Notes: generated by a model from the sequence alone, not told the origin. A stretch of 32,362 nt of DNA from Paracoccaceae bacterium (GCA_022448925.1 JAKVCP010000034.1:1-32362); one strand, 5' to 3'. Positions 5,988 through 15,315 are shown, numbered from the stretch's first letter. Numbers and translations: made by a program.

Positions 5988-8612
5988 TCAGCACTGACAA
6001 TCCCAACCAAAATTGGCATATTTCAGAACATCTCTTGCCGGGTCATACCGGTGGAAACGATGAAACTGATCGAAGGTTCCTTTCAACGCTCGTCGCGTTC
6101 CGGGACCAATCGCACCATCAATTGCCCCGCCATAGTGCCCCTTGGCTTTGAGTTGTCTTTGAAGCTCTAGCGCGGTTTCACGTTTCCATTCGCGGTCCCG
6201 AACGGGAACCCTTGATCCCAGTTCTACGGCACGGATCCAATACTTCGCCGCTTTTTGGGGATCAGTCACGCCTGCCTCGCCGCTTTCGTAGTATCCAGCA
6301 GCCAGTTCCAAACCCTGCAGGAAATCCTGTTCTGCTGCCATTTCGTAATACTTCAGCGCTTCACCCAGATCGCGGGGCGTGCCCATGCTTCCGTTTTCAA
6401 AGATCCGCGCCAAAGCCACCTGGGCGTTCGCAGACCCGTTGTGTGCAGCTTCTTCGTACCAATGCAGTGCTTTCTTAGGATCTGTCTGTTTTGTTCCAGT
6501 CCCGTCGAGGTCGACGCCATAATGATAAAGCGAAGCCAAGCGTTGTTGTGCCGACACATCGCCCTGATCGGCCGCTGCCTGAAAATATTCAAGGGCTTTC
6601 AACGGATTTCGGTCGATGCCAAGATCTCCGCGCAACAGAATGAGGCCCAGTTCGTATCGCGCGTGCGGGTCGCCATGTGCTGCGGCCTTTTCGTAATTCT
6701 CGAAACTCTTGATGGCGTCTTTCTGAAACAGCGTTCCCTTGGCGTAGATCCGGCCCAATTCGCGAAATGCACGTGGATAGTTCAGGTCAGCGGCCTGCGT
6801 GATGTAGTCGATGGCCTTTCCAAAGTCTTGTCGGGCCAGGCCCGCGTCCCCTTCGTACAAACGGGACAGCATTGTCATCGCAGCAGGATCACCGGCTGTG
6901 GCAGCGGTTTCGAATCGTCGGAGCGCTTCGGCAATGTCCTTGTCTCCGGCCCTTCCATCACGCGCAAACCGTCCCAGCGCCGTATGCGCCGCTGCATATC
7001 CCTTGGAGGCAGCGATGGAATATTCCGCCTTTGCCGCGCTCAAATCGCCGGCCGCCTCCAGAATTCGACCGACCGCAAAACTCATACGAGGGTTTTCGGT
7101 GGCCTGCACGCTGGCGTTTTGGCAAGCTGGCAGAGCAGCTGAAACTTGCAAAGCGTCGAATTCCACGCCGGGCAAGTCGCTGGGGCGGGCAGGGTCAAAG
7201 GGGCTGGCCGCCAGTGTATCACAGCGGCGAATGTCGATCAGTTTTTGTGATTGGGCATCTAACGCGATCTCGGGTTCGCGGCACTCACGCTCAATATACC
7301 CGTTGGCCAGCGCTGCGAAATCGTGCGAGCTGCATGAAGAGACATAACTTTCGTACGCAAAACAGGCGTTAAGGTCCTTGGCCTCTTGATACAGGGCCTT
7401 GCAACGATTGGCCTCTGCGAGGCGCGCGAGCTCGGCAGGATCAGGTTGTGGTTCCGGCTGTGGGGCTTGACATTCACGGTCTAGATAGCCATTCGCAATT
7501 CCCCAAAAGGCGTGATCTTCACATTCCGCCACATAACTTTCATAGCCAAAACATGCGCCCAGATCCTTGGCTTCGTTATAAAGGGCGTCACACCGCTGAA
7601 CCTTTGCAATGCGGGCCAGTTCGTTTGGGTCTGGCTCTGGCTCGGCCTCGACCTGAACGCATTGCCGCGCGACAAAGGTTTTGGCGATGCTGGCGAAATC
7701 GTGATCAGCGCATTGGGCGAGATAACTTTCATAGCCAAAACAGCCATCTAGCGATTTTGCCTCTTCATACAGCCGGTCGCATTGCGAAGGTTTGGCCGCG
7801 TTCAGAGCGGCCAGTTTGATCAGGTCGTGGCATTCCCCGGCAAGACAGGTTTTCCCCAGCGTTTCATCATAATATGAGGGTCGCTGACGATGGCCGATCT
7901 GCGCGGCCAGCTCTGCGGTTTGCGTCTGCGCCAGGGACACCGCATCCTCAAGAGTGAGGCCGGAATTCAGCAACGGCAAGAAATGCCGTGTGAATACACT
8001 GAACTTTTCATCCGCCGGATCACTTGGAAGCCGATCCAAGGCCACCTCTCCTGCGCCGGCAGAGAACACGACAAAAGCACCCTCGGGGGGTTGCAAGCGG
8101 GACAAGCCTCTTCCAATACCAAGGTTCTTGCTGCCTTCAGGCGGCTTGAACGGATTGTCACGACATGCATCGACAACGGCCACCTGAAGGCCGGCGCCCT
8201 GAAGCGCCAATTCATCAAGCAAGCCGTTATATCCATTCTTCAGAGCAAAGGAATACCGTTTGAGTTTTCGCTCGGAACCCGAAAGCGGGCTGTCTGTCGC
8301 CAAAAGATAATTTACGGATCCATCGCTCCATCCATGACCCGAGAAAACCACAAAGGCCTCATCGCCATCGCGAATTCGATCTGCGAAGTCTATGATTGCG
8401 TCTTCCATACCGAAGCGATCAAGATCGGTGTGAAAGGTTACATCATAGCCAAGCACAGAGAGGACATCACGATACCCTTCAGCGTCGGTAGTTGGGTTCT
8501 TAAGGTCCTGAAGCTGTGCATATTGGGAATTGCCGATCACCAAAGCAAGCTTGGCTGCCCAAGCCGGATGGGCAAGAAGTACATACAAAAGTGTTACAAA
8601 AAGGTATTTCAT
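5988..8612 (-). CDS. Secreted caspase-like (peptidase C14) protein with Cys repeats, Sel1 repeats and a peptidoglycan-binding-like tail (874 aa)
   Basis: A signal peptide (about 1–19, ending AHPAWA) is followed by a caspase/metacaspase-like fold (about 20–250). It starts KLALVIGNSQYA, has the catalytic His93 in VFSGHGWSDG and the catalytic Cys150 in VVDACRDNPF, so the dyad is intact. Residues 278–463 hold three tandem repeats with four Cys each. From about 500 to 800 there are roughly eight Sel1/TPR-like helical repeats (for example ALGRFARDG, ALEYFQAAADQG, ALHWYEEAAHNGSANA). The tail (about 810–850), LQRQLKAKGHYGGAIDGAIG, resembles PG_binding_1. The protein ends DCQC. This suggests a periplasmic protease or scaffold held near peptidoglycan. 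It lies 95 bases downstream of the peptide transporter on the same strand, with a convergent lytic transglycosylase on the other side. Substrate and role are unknown. Confidence 0.88.
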   Translation of the reverse strand: MKYLFVTLLYVLLAHPAWAAKLALVIGNSQYAQLQDLKNPTTDAEGYRDVLSVLGYDVTFHTDLDRFGMEDAIIDFADRIRDGDEAFVVFSGHGWSDGSVNYLLATDSPLSGSERKLKRYSFALKNGYNGLLDELALQGAGLQVAVVDACRDNPFKPPEGSKNLGIGRGLSRLQPPEGAFVVFSAGAGEVALDRLPSDPADEKFSVFTRHFLPLLNSGLTLEDAVSLAQTQTAELAAQIGHRQRPSYYDETLGKTCLAGECHDLIKLAALNAAKPSQCDRLYEEAKSLDGCFGYESYLAQCADHDFASIAKTFVARQCVQVEAEPEPDPNELARIAKVQRCDALYNEAKDLGACFGYESYVAECEDHAFWGIANGYLDRECQAPQPEPQPDPAELARLAEANRCKALYQEAKDLNACFAYESYVSSCSSHDFAALANGYIERECREPEIALDAQSQKLIDIRRCDTLAASPFDPARPSDLPGVEFDALQVSAALPACQNASVQATENPRMSFAVGRILEAAGDLSAAKAEYSIAASKGYAAAHTALGRFARDGRAGDKDIAEALRRFETAATAGDPAAMTMLSRLYEGDAGLARQDFGKAIDYITQAADLNYPRAFRELGRIYAKGTLFQKDAIKSFENYEKAAAHGDPHARYELGLILLRGDLGIDRNPLKALEYFQAAADQGDVSAQQRLASLYHYGVDLDGTGTKQTDPKKALHWYEEAAHNGSANAQVALARIFENGSMGTPRDLGEALKYYEMAAEQDFLQGLELAAGYYESGEAGVTDPQKAAKYWIRAVELGSRVPVRDREWKRETALELQRQLKAKGHYGGAIDGAIGPGTRRALKGTFDQFHRFHRYDPARDVLKYANFGWDCQC
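7224..7781 (-). repeat. Three tandem ~189-bp coding repeats (63-residue four-Cys modules)
   Basis: Inside the caspase-like gene, protein residues 278–340, 341–403 and 404–463 repeat the pattern C-x2-LY-x-EAK-x-L-x2-CF-x-YESY-x3-C-x2-H-x-F, ending near R-x-C. The first Cys of each unit is at 278, 341 and 404 (spacing exactly 63). In every unit the Cys spacings are 13, 10 and 17. The first two units end with a Pro/Glu/Asp-rich linker (for example PEPDPNELARIA and PQPDPAELARLA). Related DNA blocks can be seen around 7340–7390, 7520–7570 and 7720–7770. A fourth, divergent start (RCDTLAASPFD at 463–473) follows. Four regularly spaced Cys per unit in a secreted protein suggest two disulfides per module; this is inference. 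Confidence 0.85.
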
Positions 8613-8707
8613 GACAAAAGGCCCGCGGTTATTCCACGAGCCTATGCCATATTTGATGTATTGGGCAAGTGATGCGATTGCAAAGCAAACACTAGGTTAA
8701 GGTGCGC

Positions 8708-10792
8708 TCACTCTGCCGCGACTTTGATCACGGGCTCCATGCGGGCCAAAATGTCGTCTGCCAGATGGCACTTCACCTGATGCCCGGCCTCCATCTGCCG
8801 CACCGGAGGCACTTCTTTTTCACACAAGCCCCCCGGAACCTCAGATTTCCAGCGACAGCGTGTCTGGAACGGACAGCCCGGCGGCGGGTTCATCGCGGAT
8901 GGAATGTCACCTTCCAGCACGATGTGCTGTTTCTCGATGCTGGTGTCCGCGATTGGCACTGCTGAAAGCAATGCCTCGGTATAGGGGTGGTAGGGAGGGG
9001 CAAAGACCTGCTCGGTCGAGCCGAGTTCCACCACATGGCCGAGGTACATCACCATGACCCGGTCACTGAGGTAACGCACAATCGAAAGATCATGACTGAT
9101 GAACAGCAGAGTGGTCTTGTGTTCGCGTTGAATTTCCATGAGCAAATCCGTCACGGCAGCCTGGACCGATACATCCAAGGCCGAGACTGGTTCGTCCGCC
9201 ACCACGATCCGAGCATCGCCGGCAAAGGCGCGGGCAATGCCAACGCGCTGTTTTTGACCGCCTGAAAGCTGGCGCGGCATGCGATCGGCAAAAGCCCGGG
9301 GCAGTTTCACCAGGTCAAGAAGCTTGAGCATCCTCTCTTTGCGTTCGGCCTCGGAGGCGCCAACGCCAAAGATTTCCAGCGCGCGAATGATCTGTCGCCC
9401 GACGGTCATCGATGGGTTCAATGTGTCAAAGGGGTTTTGAAAAACCATCTGGATGTCCGACACCGTTTCGGTGTCACGACTTTCAATGGCCGTCGACTCG
9501 ATGTTGCGATTGTCAAGGATGATCTGCCCATCCGTGGCCGTTTCCAGCCCCATCAACACTTTGGCAAAGGTCGACTTGCCACAGCCGGATTCCCCAACGA
9601 TCGCCAGGGTCTCGGATTCGCGCGCTTCGAAACTGAGCGTTTCATTCGCCTTGACAACCTTGGTGTTGCCGCCGCCAAACAAAGCATTTGCTGCAACCTC
9701 ATAATATTTCTTGAGGTTGTCCATTTTCAAAACGACATCGCCGATCTCGGCCTTGGCTTTTTGATCGATGACGTCGATCGGGGCATCCCAGTCGATTTCG
9801 CGGAACTTCAGGCACCGACTCCAATGGCGATCGTCACCTTCGATGGGCTCCATCTGGATGGCATCCGCATCACATCGCCCGGCTTCGAAATAGTCACATC
9901 TGGGCCCAAAGTTGCAGCCCTGCGGGCGCTCATGGGGCAGGGGAAAGTTGCCCGGAATAGCCTTGAGGGGATGGGTATTTTTGTCCGCACCGGGCAAGGG
10001 AATAGAGCGAAACAGCGCCTGAGTATAGGGGTGCTGCATCTTGTCAAAAACGTCCGCAATCGATCCGGTTTCTACCGCCTCGCCGGAATACATCACACAA
10101 AGGCGGTCACAGGTTTCCAACACAAGACCCAAGTTATGGCTGATGAAAAGCATTGACGTGCCGTATTTCTTGCCGAGCTCCTTGACCAGCTCAACCACTG
10201 CGGCTTCCACGGTTACGTCAAGGGCTGTTGTCGGCTCGTCGAGGATCAAGAGTGCGGGCTCTGACATCAACGCCATGGCAATCACGATCCGCTGTTGCTG
10301 CCCTCCGGACAGTTGGTGCGGATAACTGTCCAGCATGCGCTTGGGATCTGGAAGTTTGACGTCAGTCACGACCTGCAATGCACGGTCATAGGCCGCCTTT
10401 TCATCCATTCCTTGATGGATCATGGGGACTTCCATCAACTGCTTGCCGATTTTCATTGCCGGGTTCAGACTGGCCATCGGTTCTTGATAAATCATGGCTA
10501 TTTCAGACCCACGAATATCGCGGAGCTCTTCCATGCTCATCTGGCCAAGGTCGCGCCCCTTGAATTTGATGGAGCCACCAACAATCCGGCCATTTTTGCC
10601 CAGGTCTTGCATGACACCCAATGCCACGGTCGATTTTCCACATCCGGATTCACCCACCAGGCCAACCGCCTCACCGGGTTGCACGGCCACTGAAAAGTCC
10701 ATCACAGCCGGGATTTCACGCAACCGCGTGAAGAAGGAAATCGACAGCTGATCAATCTCAAGGATTGGCCCGTCATACTCCGTTTTGGTCAT
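8708..10792 (-). CDS. Peptide-type ABC importer, fused double ATPase (DppD–DppF-like)
   Basis: This single 694-residue polypeptide carries two complete ABC ATPase domains that other bacteria often encode as separate DppD/OppD and DppF/OppF proteins. The first half has Walker A GESGCGKST (47–55), signature LSGGQQQR and Walker B LLILDEPTTALD. It ends with an oligopeptide-transporter Cys motif (GCNFGPRCDYF, RCD). The second half has Walker A GESGCGKST again (about residue 395), signature LSGGQKQR, VVADEPVSALDVS, and a closing GCPFQTRCRW motif. It energises the two permeases encoded just upstream. It is the last gene of the transporter set, 107 bases after the permease gene. The transported compound cannot be read from the sequence. 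Confidence 0.95.
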   Translation of the reverse strand: MTKTEYDGPILEIDQLSISFFTRLREIPAVMDFSVAVQPGEAVGLVGESGCGKSTVALGVMQDLGKNGRIVGGSIKFKGRDLGQMSMEELRDIRGSEIAMIYQEPMASLNPAMKIGKQLMEVPMIHQGMDEKAAYDRALQVVTDVKLPDPKRMLDSYPHQLSGGQQQRIVIAMALMSEPALLILDEPTTALDVTVEAAVVELVKELGKKYGTSMLFISHNLGLVLETCDRLCVMYSGEAVETGSIADVFDKMQHPYTQALFRSIPLPGADKNTHPLKAIPGNFPLPHERPQGCNFGPRCDYFEAGRCDADAIQMEPIEGDDRHWSRCLKFREIDWDAPIDVIDQKAKAEIGDVVLKMDNLKKYYEVAANALFGGGNTKVVKANETLSFEARESETLAIVGESGCGKSTFAKVLMGLETATDGQIILDNRNIESTAIESRDTETVSDIQMVFQNPFDTLNPSMTVGRQIIRALEIFGVGASEAERKERMLKLLDLVKLPRAFADRMPRQLSGGQKQRVGIARAFAGDARIVVADEPVSALDVSVQAAVTDLLMEIQREHKTTLLFISHDLSIVRYLSDRVMVMYLGHVVELGSTEQVFAPPYHPYTEALLSAVPIADTSIEKQHIVLEGDIPSAMNPPPGCPFQTRCRWKSEVPGGLCEKEVPPVRQMEAGHQVKCHLADDILARMEPVIKVAAE

Positions 10793-10899
10793 GTTACATC
10801 TCCCTGTCGGAGGGGCAGACGCCTGACGTCACCCGCCGGCTTTCTTACCCAGAATAATCCAGGGACCCAGGCGGCACAGCCACCCGGATCCCCCATAAT

Positions 10900-12348
10900 T
10901 CAGTCTTTCAGGCTTTCCTCACGAAGGCCGTCCGCCAGAAGGTTCAGCCCAAGGACCAGTGACAAAAGCGACAGCGCGGGCACGATGGCCGGATGCAGAT
11001 AGATCGACAAAAGCTTGCGGCCTTCGTTGATCGTGTTGCCCCAGTTCGGACTTTCAGGTTCAAGGCCCAGCCCAAAAAAGCCCAGGGTGCCCAAAAGGAT
11101 GGTCGCGTATCCAATGCGCAGACAGAAGTCGACGATCAAGGGCCCCCGTGCATTGGGCAGGATTTCCCAAAGCATGATATACCAGGCACCTTCGCCTCGG
11201 GTTTGTGCCGCTGCGACGTAATCACGGGTTTTGATGTCCATTGTCAGACCTCGGACGATCCTGAAAACAGTCGGCGAGTTGACAAAAACCACCGAGACAA
11301 AGACGGTCAGGATACCGCCGTCGAGGTCAAACAGATCAGCAAATCCGGGGATCACATGCACCTTGCTGCCGACTTCTGAAATAAGCGACAGGTAGATCCA
11401 GCCGCCCATTCCCAGAACCGCGATCAGCAAAGGTGTGCGGAAACCAGGTTGCGTGTAAAAGCGTGAATTCAGCAAGACCGTCAGAAAGACCAGCGGAAAG
11501 ATGAAAAGGATAGAGGCCATATATTGTGGCAATCCGGTTGCTCTAATTTCCGGTGTCACCAACAGGTAAAACAACAAAATGACCGGGAACGCGAGGATCA
11601 GGTTGGCCGTGAAGGATAGAATTGTATCGAGCCGCCCACCATAGTAACCCGCAGGCAATCCGAGCGTAATGCCAACCATGAACGCAAAAAGTGTCGCAAG
11701 CGGCGCAATCAACACCACGATAAGACAGCCTTTGACCATGCGGCTGAACACGTCACGCGCGAGGTTGTCTCCGCCAAGCAGATAGTATGGGAAGTCCCCT
11801 TCGTCTGCACCGCGCATCGGCGTGCCCGGAACCTTGTTTTTCATACCCGACACCTGCGTCAGCGCATCATGTGTGACAATCATGTCAAAGGCGCCAAACA
11901 GGCCGGTAAAGACCCAGAACATCACCAGTGCAAAACCGATCATGCCAACGGTCGAGTCAAACAGTTTTCCGTAAAGCCCCAATCTGCGTTTGTAGGTGAT
12001 AGAGAGCACAAACAACACGACAAGGGATATCCATACCGGCACGAATTGCTGGCTCATCGCACCAATGATGCCTGCATTCAGTCCAAGAAACATACCTCCG
12101 ATCAGATAGGCCAGCAGAACGGTGATGATGGCCAGAAAGCCATACTTCAATGCTGATGTTACCAGTGTCAGCAGGCTGGGTGAGACAGACAATGTGCCAT
12201 CGGGATTCACCGTGGTTTGTGCCTCGGGGGCAAAGACGCTTGCGACCATATACGCCGCAACCAATGCCGCGCAGATAAAGATCAACGCGATGAAGATAGG
12301 ATTCAGAAAGTCCAGTGACCCTGTCCAGGTAAGCGGTTCCATTCGCAA
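10900..12348 (-). CDS. Peptide-type ABC importer permease, DppC-like, enlarged (482 aa)
   Basis: This is an inner-membrane permease of the BPD_transp_1 family. The family core starts near residue 130, with LGGDNLARDVFSRM at about 191–204. The EAA-type coupling loop is AAAQTRGEGAWYIMLWEILP, and the family ending LGTLGFFGLGLEPESPNWG is present. It is much longer than the usual 280–310 residues. About 125 extra N-terminal residues carry about three membrane segments (14–38, 68–90, 101–118). A further insertion of roughly 75 residues with hydrophobic stretches lies between the LILAFPVILLFYLLV segment and SPTVFRIVRG. It sits seven bases after the DppB-like gene, so both are cotranscribed. The additions may be specific to one transporter subfamily; their function is unknown. 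Confidence 0.9.
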   Translation of the reverse strand: MRMEPLTWTGSLDFLNPIFIALIFICAALVAAYMVASVFAPEAQTTVNPDGTLSVSPSLLTLVTSALKYGFLAIITVLLAYLIGGMFLGLNAGIIGAMSQQFVPVWISLVVLFVLSITYKRRLGLYGKLFDSTVGMIGFALVMFWVFTGLFGAFDMIVTHDALTQVSGMKNKVPGTPMRGADEGDFPYYLLGGDNLARDVFSRMVKGCLIVVLIAPLATLFAFMVGITLGLPAGYYGGRLDTILSFTANLILAFPVILLFYLLVTPEIRATGLPQYMASILFIFPLVFLTVLLNSRFYTQPGFRTPLLIAVLGMGGWIYLSLISEVGSKVHVIPGFADLFDLDGGILTVFVSVVFVNSPTVFRIVRGLTMDIKTRDYVAAAQTRGEGAWYIMLWEILPNARGPLIVDFCLRIGYATILLGTLGFFGLGLEPESPNWGNTINEGRKLLSIYLHPAIVPALSLLSLVLGLNLLADGLREESLKD

Positions 12349-12355
12349 ATCCTCC

Positions 12356-13402
12356 TTACGATACGCTGATGCGCGGGTTCAAATAAACGTAGCCAATGTC
12401 AGAAATCAGCTGCGTCACCAGAACCACGATGACCGAGACGACAGACACACCAAGCAGAAGCTCGATATCATTGTTACCGGCCGCCTGAACCAACACCCAG
12501 CCAAACCCCTTGTAATTGAACAGAGTCTCAACAATCACCACACCGTTAAGCAGCCAGGGAAACTGCAGCATAATCACGGTAAAGGGCGCGATCAGCGCAT
12601 TTCGGAGCGCGTGTTTCATAACGATATTCCGAAAGCTGACGCCCTTTAGGCGCGCGGTTCGGATATACTGCGCAGTCATGACTTCGGCCATCGAGGCACG
12701 CGTCATCCGTGCGACATAGCCCATGCCATAAAGCGCGATCGTAATGACGGGCAATGTGAAGTTTTCAAAGGTGACTGTCTCCATCGCCGAGGTGGCAGAA
12801 CCTTTGAACCACTTCAATCCAACGGCCGAGGATGAAAAAACCGCGATCAAGATAACACCTGAAACGTATTCCGGAGTTGCCGTTGTCGTGATGGCGAATG
12901 TCGACAATGTGCGGTCAGTGACCGACCCTTCGCGCATCCCGGCGAGGATCCCAACCAACAAGGCCGTGGGCACCATCACCAACAAGACCCAGAACATCAG
13001 TTTTCCAGTCAAGCCCAAGCGTAACGAGACAATGTCCGCCACCGGCTCTTTAAAGACCGTCGACCACCCCCAATATCCTTGAAGAATGCCGCAATAGCTG
13101 GGCGAATCTTCCGCTGCGATTCCGGGTTGAATGCAACGTCCAATCACGTCCCCTTCGCTGTCGGTCGCCCGGTAGGACGGCACCACGCCAAGCCATTCGG
13201 CATATTTCTTCGGAGTGGATTGCAAATACCCGCGCGTTTCAAGCCAGCTTGCCACGGCCTCATCCGACATCCGGAAATTGCCCTGTGTCTTGGCCAGTTT
13301 TTCAAGGTTCGGGTAAAGATTTGTTAACCAGAAAACGATGAACGTCAGACATAATGCCGTCAGGATCATCACCCCGACGCGCCTCAATATGAAAAGTCCC
13401 AT
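12356..13402 (-). CDS. Peptide-type ABC importer permease, DppB-like
   Basis: This is an inner-membrane permease of the DppB/OppB family with 348 residues. It begins with the family N-terminal membrane segment (MGLFILRRVGVMILTALCL). Near the C-terminal third it has the coupling-loop pattern YIRTARLKGVSFRNIVMKHA followed by LRNALIAPFTVIML and LLNGVVIVETLFNYKGFGW. About 90 residues between the first and second membrane segments (about 28–115) should form a periplasmic loop; this loop contains two Cys (GRCIQPG and SYCGILQG) and may contact the binding protein. It starts 118 bases after the binding-protein gene, with a hairpin between them, and is followed closely by the DppC-like gene. Confidence 0.94.
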   Translation of the reverse strand: MGLFILRRVGVMILTALCLTFIVFWLTNLYPNLEKLAKTQGNFRMSDEAVASWLETRGYLQSTPKKYAEWLGVVPSYRATDSEGDVIGRCIQPGIAAEDSPSYCGILQGYWGWSTVFKEPVADIVSLRLGLTGKLMFWVLLVMVPTALLVGILAGMREGSVTDRTLSTFAITTTATPEYVSGVILIAVFSSSAVGLKWFKGSATSAMETVTFENFTLPVITIALYGMGYVARMTRASMAEVMTAQYIRTARLKGVSFRNIVMKHALRNALIAPFTVIMLQFPWLLNGVVIVETLFNYKGFGWVLVQAAGNNDIELLLGVSVVSVIVVLVTQLISDIGYVYLNPRISVS

Positions 13403-13479
13403 TTGAGCCCCAGTTGGTGTCAGTTCGCACTTGTCAGGCCGCTCGGCGGCTGGCCCTGTGCATACGCTGCCCTAGTCGT

Positions 13480-13509
13480 GCGAAGCCGCGCTGATCCGCG
13501 CGGCTTCGC
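13480..13509 (-). other. Intercistronic hairpin after the binding-protein gene
   Basis: A perfect 11-bp inverted repeat, GCGAAGCCGCG and CGCGGCTTCGC, encloses an 8-base loop between the binding-protein stop and the DppB-like permease start. No T-run follows on the transcribed (minus) strand. It therefore looks less like a full terminator and more like an mRNA-stabilising or partial-termination structure, a common way to make binding protein in excess over permease. The palindrome is directly visible; its function is inferred. Confidence 0.65.
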
Positions 13510-13520
13510 CAAGCTGTTGC

Positions 13521-15191
13521 TTAGGCTGCAAGGCCCCATTTGTAGATTTGCGGGAGGTAGGCGATGTGCATTTCCACACCCACGAGGTTGTCGCGGTGGT
13601 GACGCTGGATCGACCTCCAGTATGGCTGGATCGTCACACCTTCGTCGAGGATGATCTGCTGCATTTTGCCCATCACAACGCGGCGCTCGTCTGCATCTGC
13701 AAGCGAATTTGCCTCGGCCAACAGGGCGTCGAACTCACTGTTGGACCAGCCGAACTCGTTCCAGGCTTCGCCTGATTTATACGCCAGGCCAAGAACCTGA
13801 GTTCCCAATGGGCGGTGGTTCCAGTTGGTCGATGAGAAGGCGTACTTGGCCCAGTCGTTCCAGAAGGTCGAGCCAGGCAGAACGGTGCGCTTGACCTCGA
13901 TACCTGCATCACGCAACTGCGCTGCCACGGCGTCTGTCGTGTCCTTGCGCCAGCCATCATCAATCGAGATCAGTTCGTGCTCATAGTCGCCCATTCCGGC
14001 CTCTTCCATCAGCGCCTTGGCGCCAGCGGGATCGTAGGGCAGGCGTGTCACAGAGGGGTCATGCTCTGGGTGCATGGGACCGACGTGGAAGTTGTCTCCG
14101 GCAATGCCAAGTCCGGCATACCCCAGTTCCAGACACACGTTGTTGTCGACCGCCATGGCCAGGGCCTTGCGCACCCGTGCGTCGGCGTAGGGTGTGTTGC
14201 CTTCCCCATCTGTGGCAAGCTGGTTTGGACGAATGACGATTGTCGCACCCGAGGCAACCTGTGACTTCACCAGACCAATCGAGTCGAGAATATCGACGAA
14301 TTCACCCTGGCTTTCCCAGTTCATATCGATTTCTTCGGCTTCGTAGGCTGCGATCACAGCTGCAGGATCGGTGCCGTAGTCGATGAATTCGATGCGATCC
14401 ACGTAGCCGCCCTTTCCGGCAGCATAACCCCACCACTCGTGGTCTTCATTACGCACCAGAACGCCCTTGACGCCCACTTCATAGCTTTCGGGCTTCATAA
14501 AGCCGGTGCCGATCGGGTTGTCCAGCATGGTATCGGCATCAAACGAGCTGTGGACGATCGCGGCTGGATAGTCGGCCATTCCGGGGATGATCGTGATGTC
14601 AGGCGACTTGGTGACCAGCTTTACGGTGTGGCTGTCAAGAACGGTGATCGCACCATCCATTGCCTTGCCGGTGTCATCGTCGACCAACGAGGCAAACCGC
14701 CCCGCCATAGAGTTGCCCTCGACAGCCTTGTCACACCAACGGGTAATGTTGTTGGCAACATCCTCGGCCGTGAAATCATCGCCGTTGTTCCATTTGACGC
14801 CCTTGCGCACATTCAATGTGTACTCTGTCGCGTTTGCGTTGGCTTCCCAGCTTTCCAGCAGCATGGGGTTGAATGAACCGTCGCTGTTGTACTCAACCAG
14901 GTATTCCAACCAACCAGCTGAATAAGTGGCAATTTGTGTCCAATCGTAGGTGCGCGGATCCTTCAACGCACGCACTTCCATTTCCATCCGAATGGTGCCG
15001 CCCGTTTGCGCATGGGCCGCCGCTTCGGCGGGACGCTGCAAACCACCCAGCGCATATGCCGCTGTTGCGGTCAGACCCAAAGCCGTCGTGCGTGACAGAA
15101 ACTCGCGGCGATCAAGTTGACCTGCCTTGAATTCCTTGGCGTACATCTCCGCCGCAGGATGGATCTTGGTTGTTGTCGTGGATTGCGTCAT
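13521..15191 (-). CDS. Peptide-type ABC importer substrate-binding protein, Tat-exported (SBP_bac_5)
   Basis: This is a periplasmic solute-binding protein of the DppA/OppA family, 556 residues from the chosen start. The N-terminus has a twin-arginine signal, [14 protein letters not shown] (Arg pair at 28–29) followed by an Ala-rich segment ending AEAAAHA, so it is probably exported folded. Family landmarks include [24 protein letters not shown] split over about 105–130, [11 protein letters not shown], and [15 protein letters not shown]. The ATG at 15191 is preferred over the in-frame start seven codons earlier because AGGGAGA lies just before it. It is the first gene of the transporter unit. 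An AraC-family regulator gene lies 222 bases upstream on the same strand. Peptides, opines or related solutes are possible ligands. Confidence 0.94.
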   Translation of the reverse strand: MTQSTTTTKIHPAAEMYAKEFKAGQLDRREFLSRTTALGLTATAAYALGGLQRPAEAAAHAQTGGTIRMEMEVRALKDPRTYDWTQIATYSAGWLEYLVEYNSDGSFNPMLLESWEANANATEYTLNVRKGVKWNNGDDFTAEDVANNITRWCDKAVEGNSMAGRFASLVDDDTGKAMDGAITVLDSHTVKLVTKSPDITIIPGMADYPAAIVHSSFDADTMLDNPIGTGFMKPESYEVGVKGVLVRNEDHEWWGYAAGKGGYVDRIEFIDYGTDPAAVIAAYEAEEIDMNWESQGEFVDILDSIGLVKSQVASGATIVIRPNQLATDGEGNTPYADARVRKALAMAVDNNVCLELGYAGLGIAGDNFHVGPMHPEHDPSVTRLPYDPAGAKALMEEAGMGDYEHELISIDDGWRKDTTDAVAAQLRDAGIEVKRTVLPGSTFWNDWAKYAFSSTNWNHRPLGTQVLGLAYKSGEAWNEFGWSNSEFDALLAEANSLADADERRVVMGKMQQIILDEGVTIQPYWRSIQRHHRDNLVGVEMHIAYLPQIYKWGLAA

Positions 15192-15299
15192 CTTTGTCTC
15201 CCTGTGACACACTGAAACTTGTGCGGGTGCTCACTTTTTTGTCGCGACCCGAGGGCCAGCTTATCCCGCATTCGTTATGAACTCCCATACGGCACTCTT

Positions 15300-15315
15300 T
15301 TGACGCGTCCGTCAA
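15300..15315. promoter_or_regulatory. Palindrome in the leader of the transporter operon (candidate operator)
   Basis: The 16-base sequence TTGACGCGTCCGTCAA has perfect 6-base inverted arms (TTGACG and CGTCAA) around four bases. It lies about 109 bases upstream of the binding-protein start, in the gap between that gene and the end of the AraC-type gene. On the minus strand the TTGACG arm could also act as a −35 element, with CGTATG as a weak −10 eighteen bases on. It may be an operator for the neighbouring regulator or simply promoter sequence; no second copy was recognised. Confidence 0.35.

Noticed and set aside
7890-8672. Rightward 260-codon frame antisense to the caspase-like gene
   Set aside because: The opposite strand encodes the signal peptide and the complete catalytic dyad, so this frame is a chance antisense opening.
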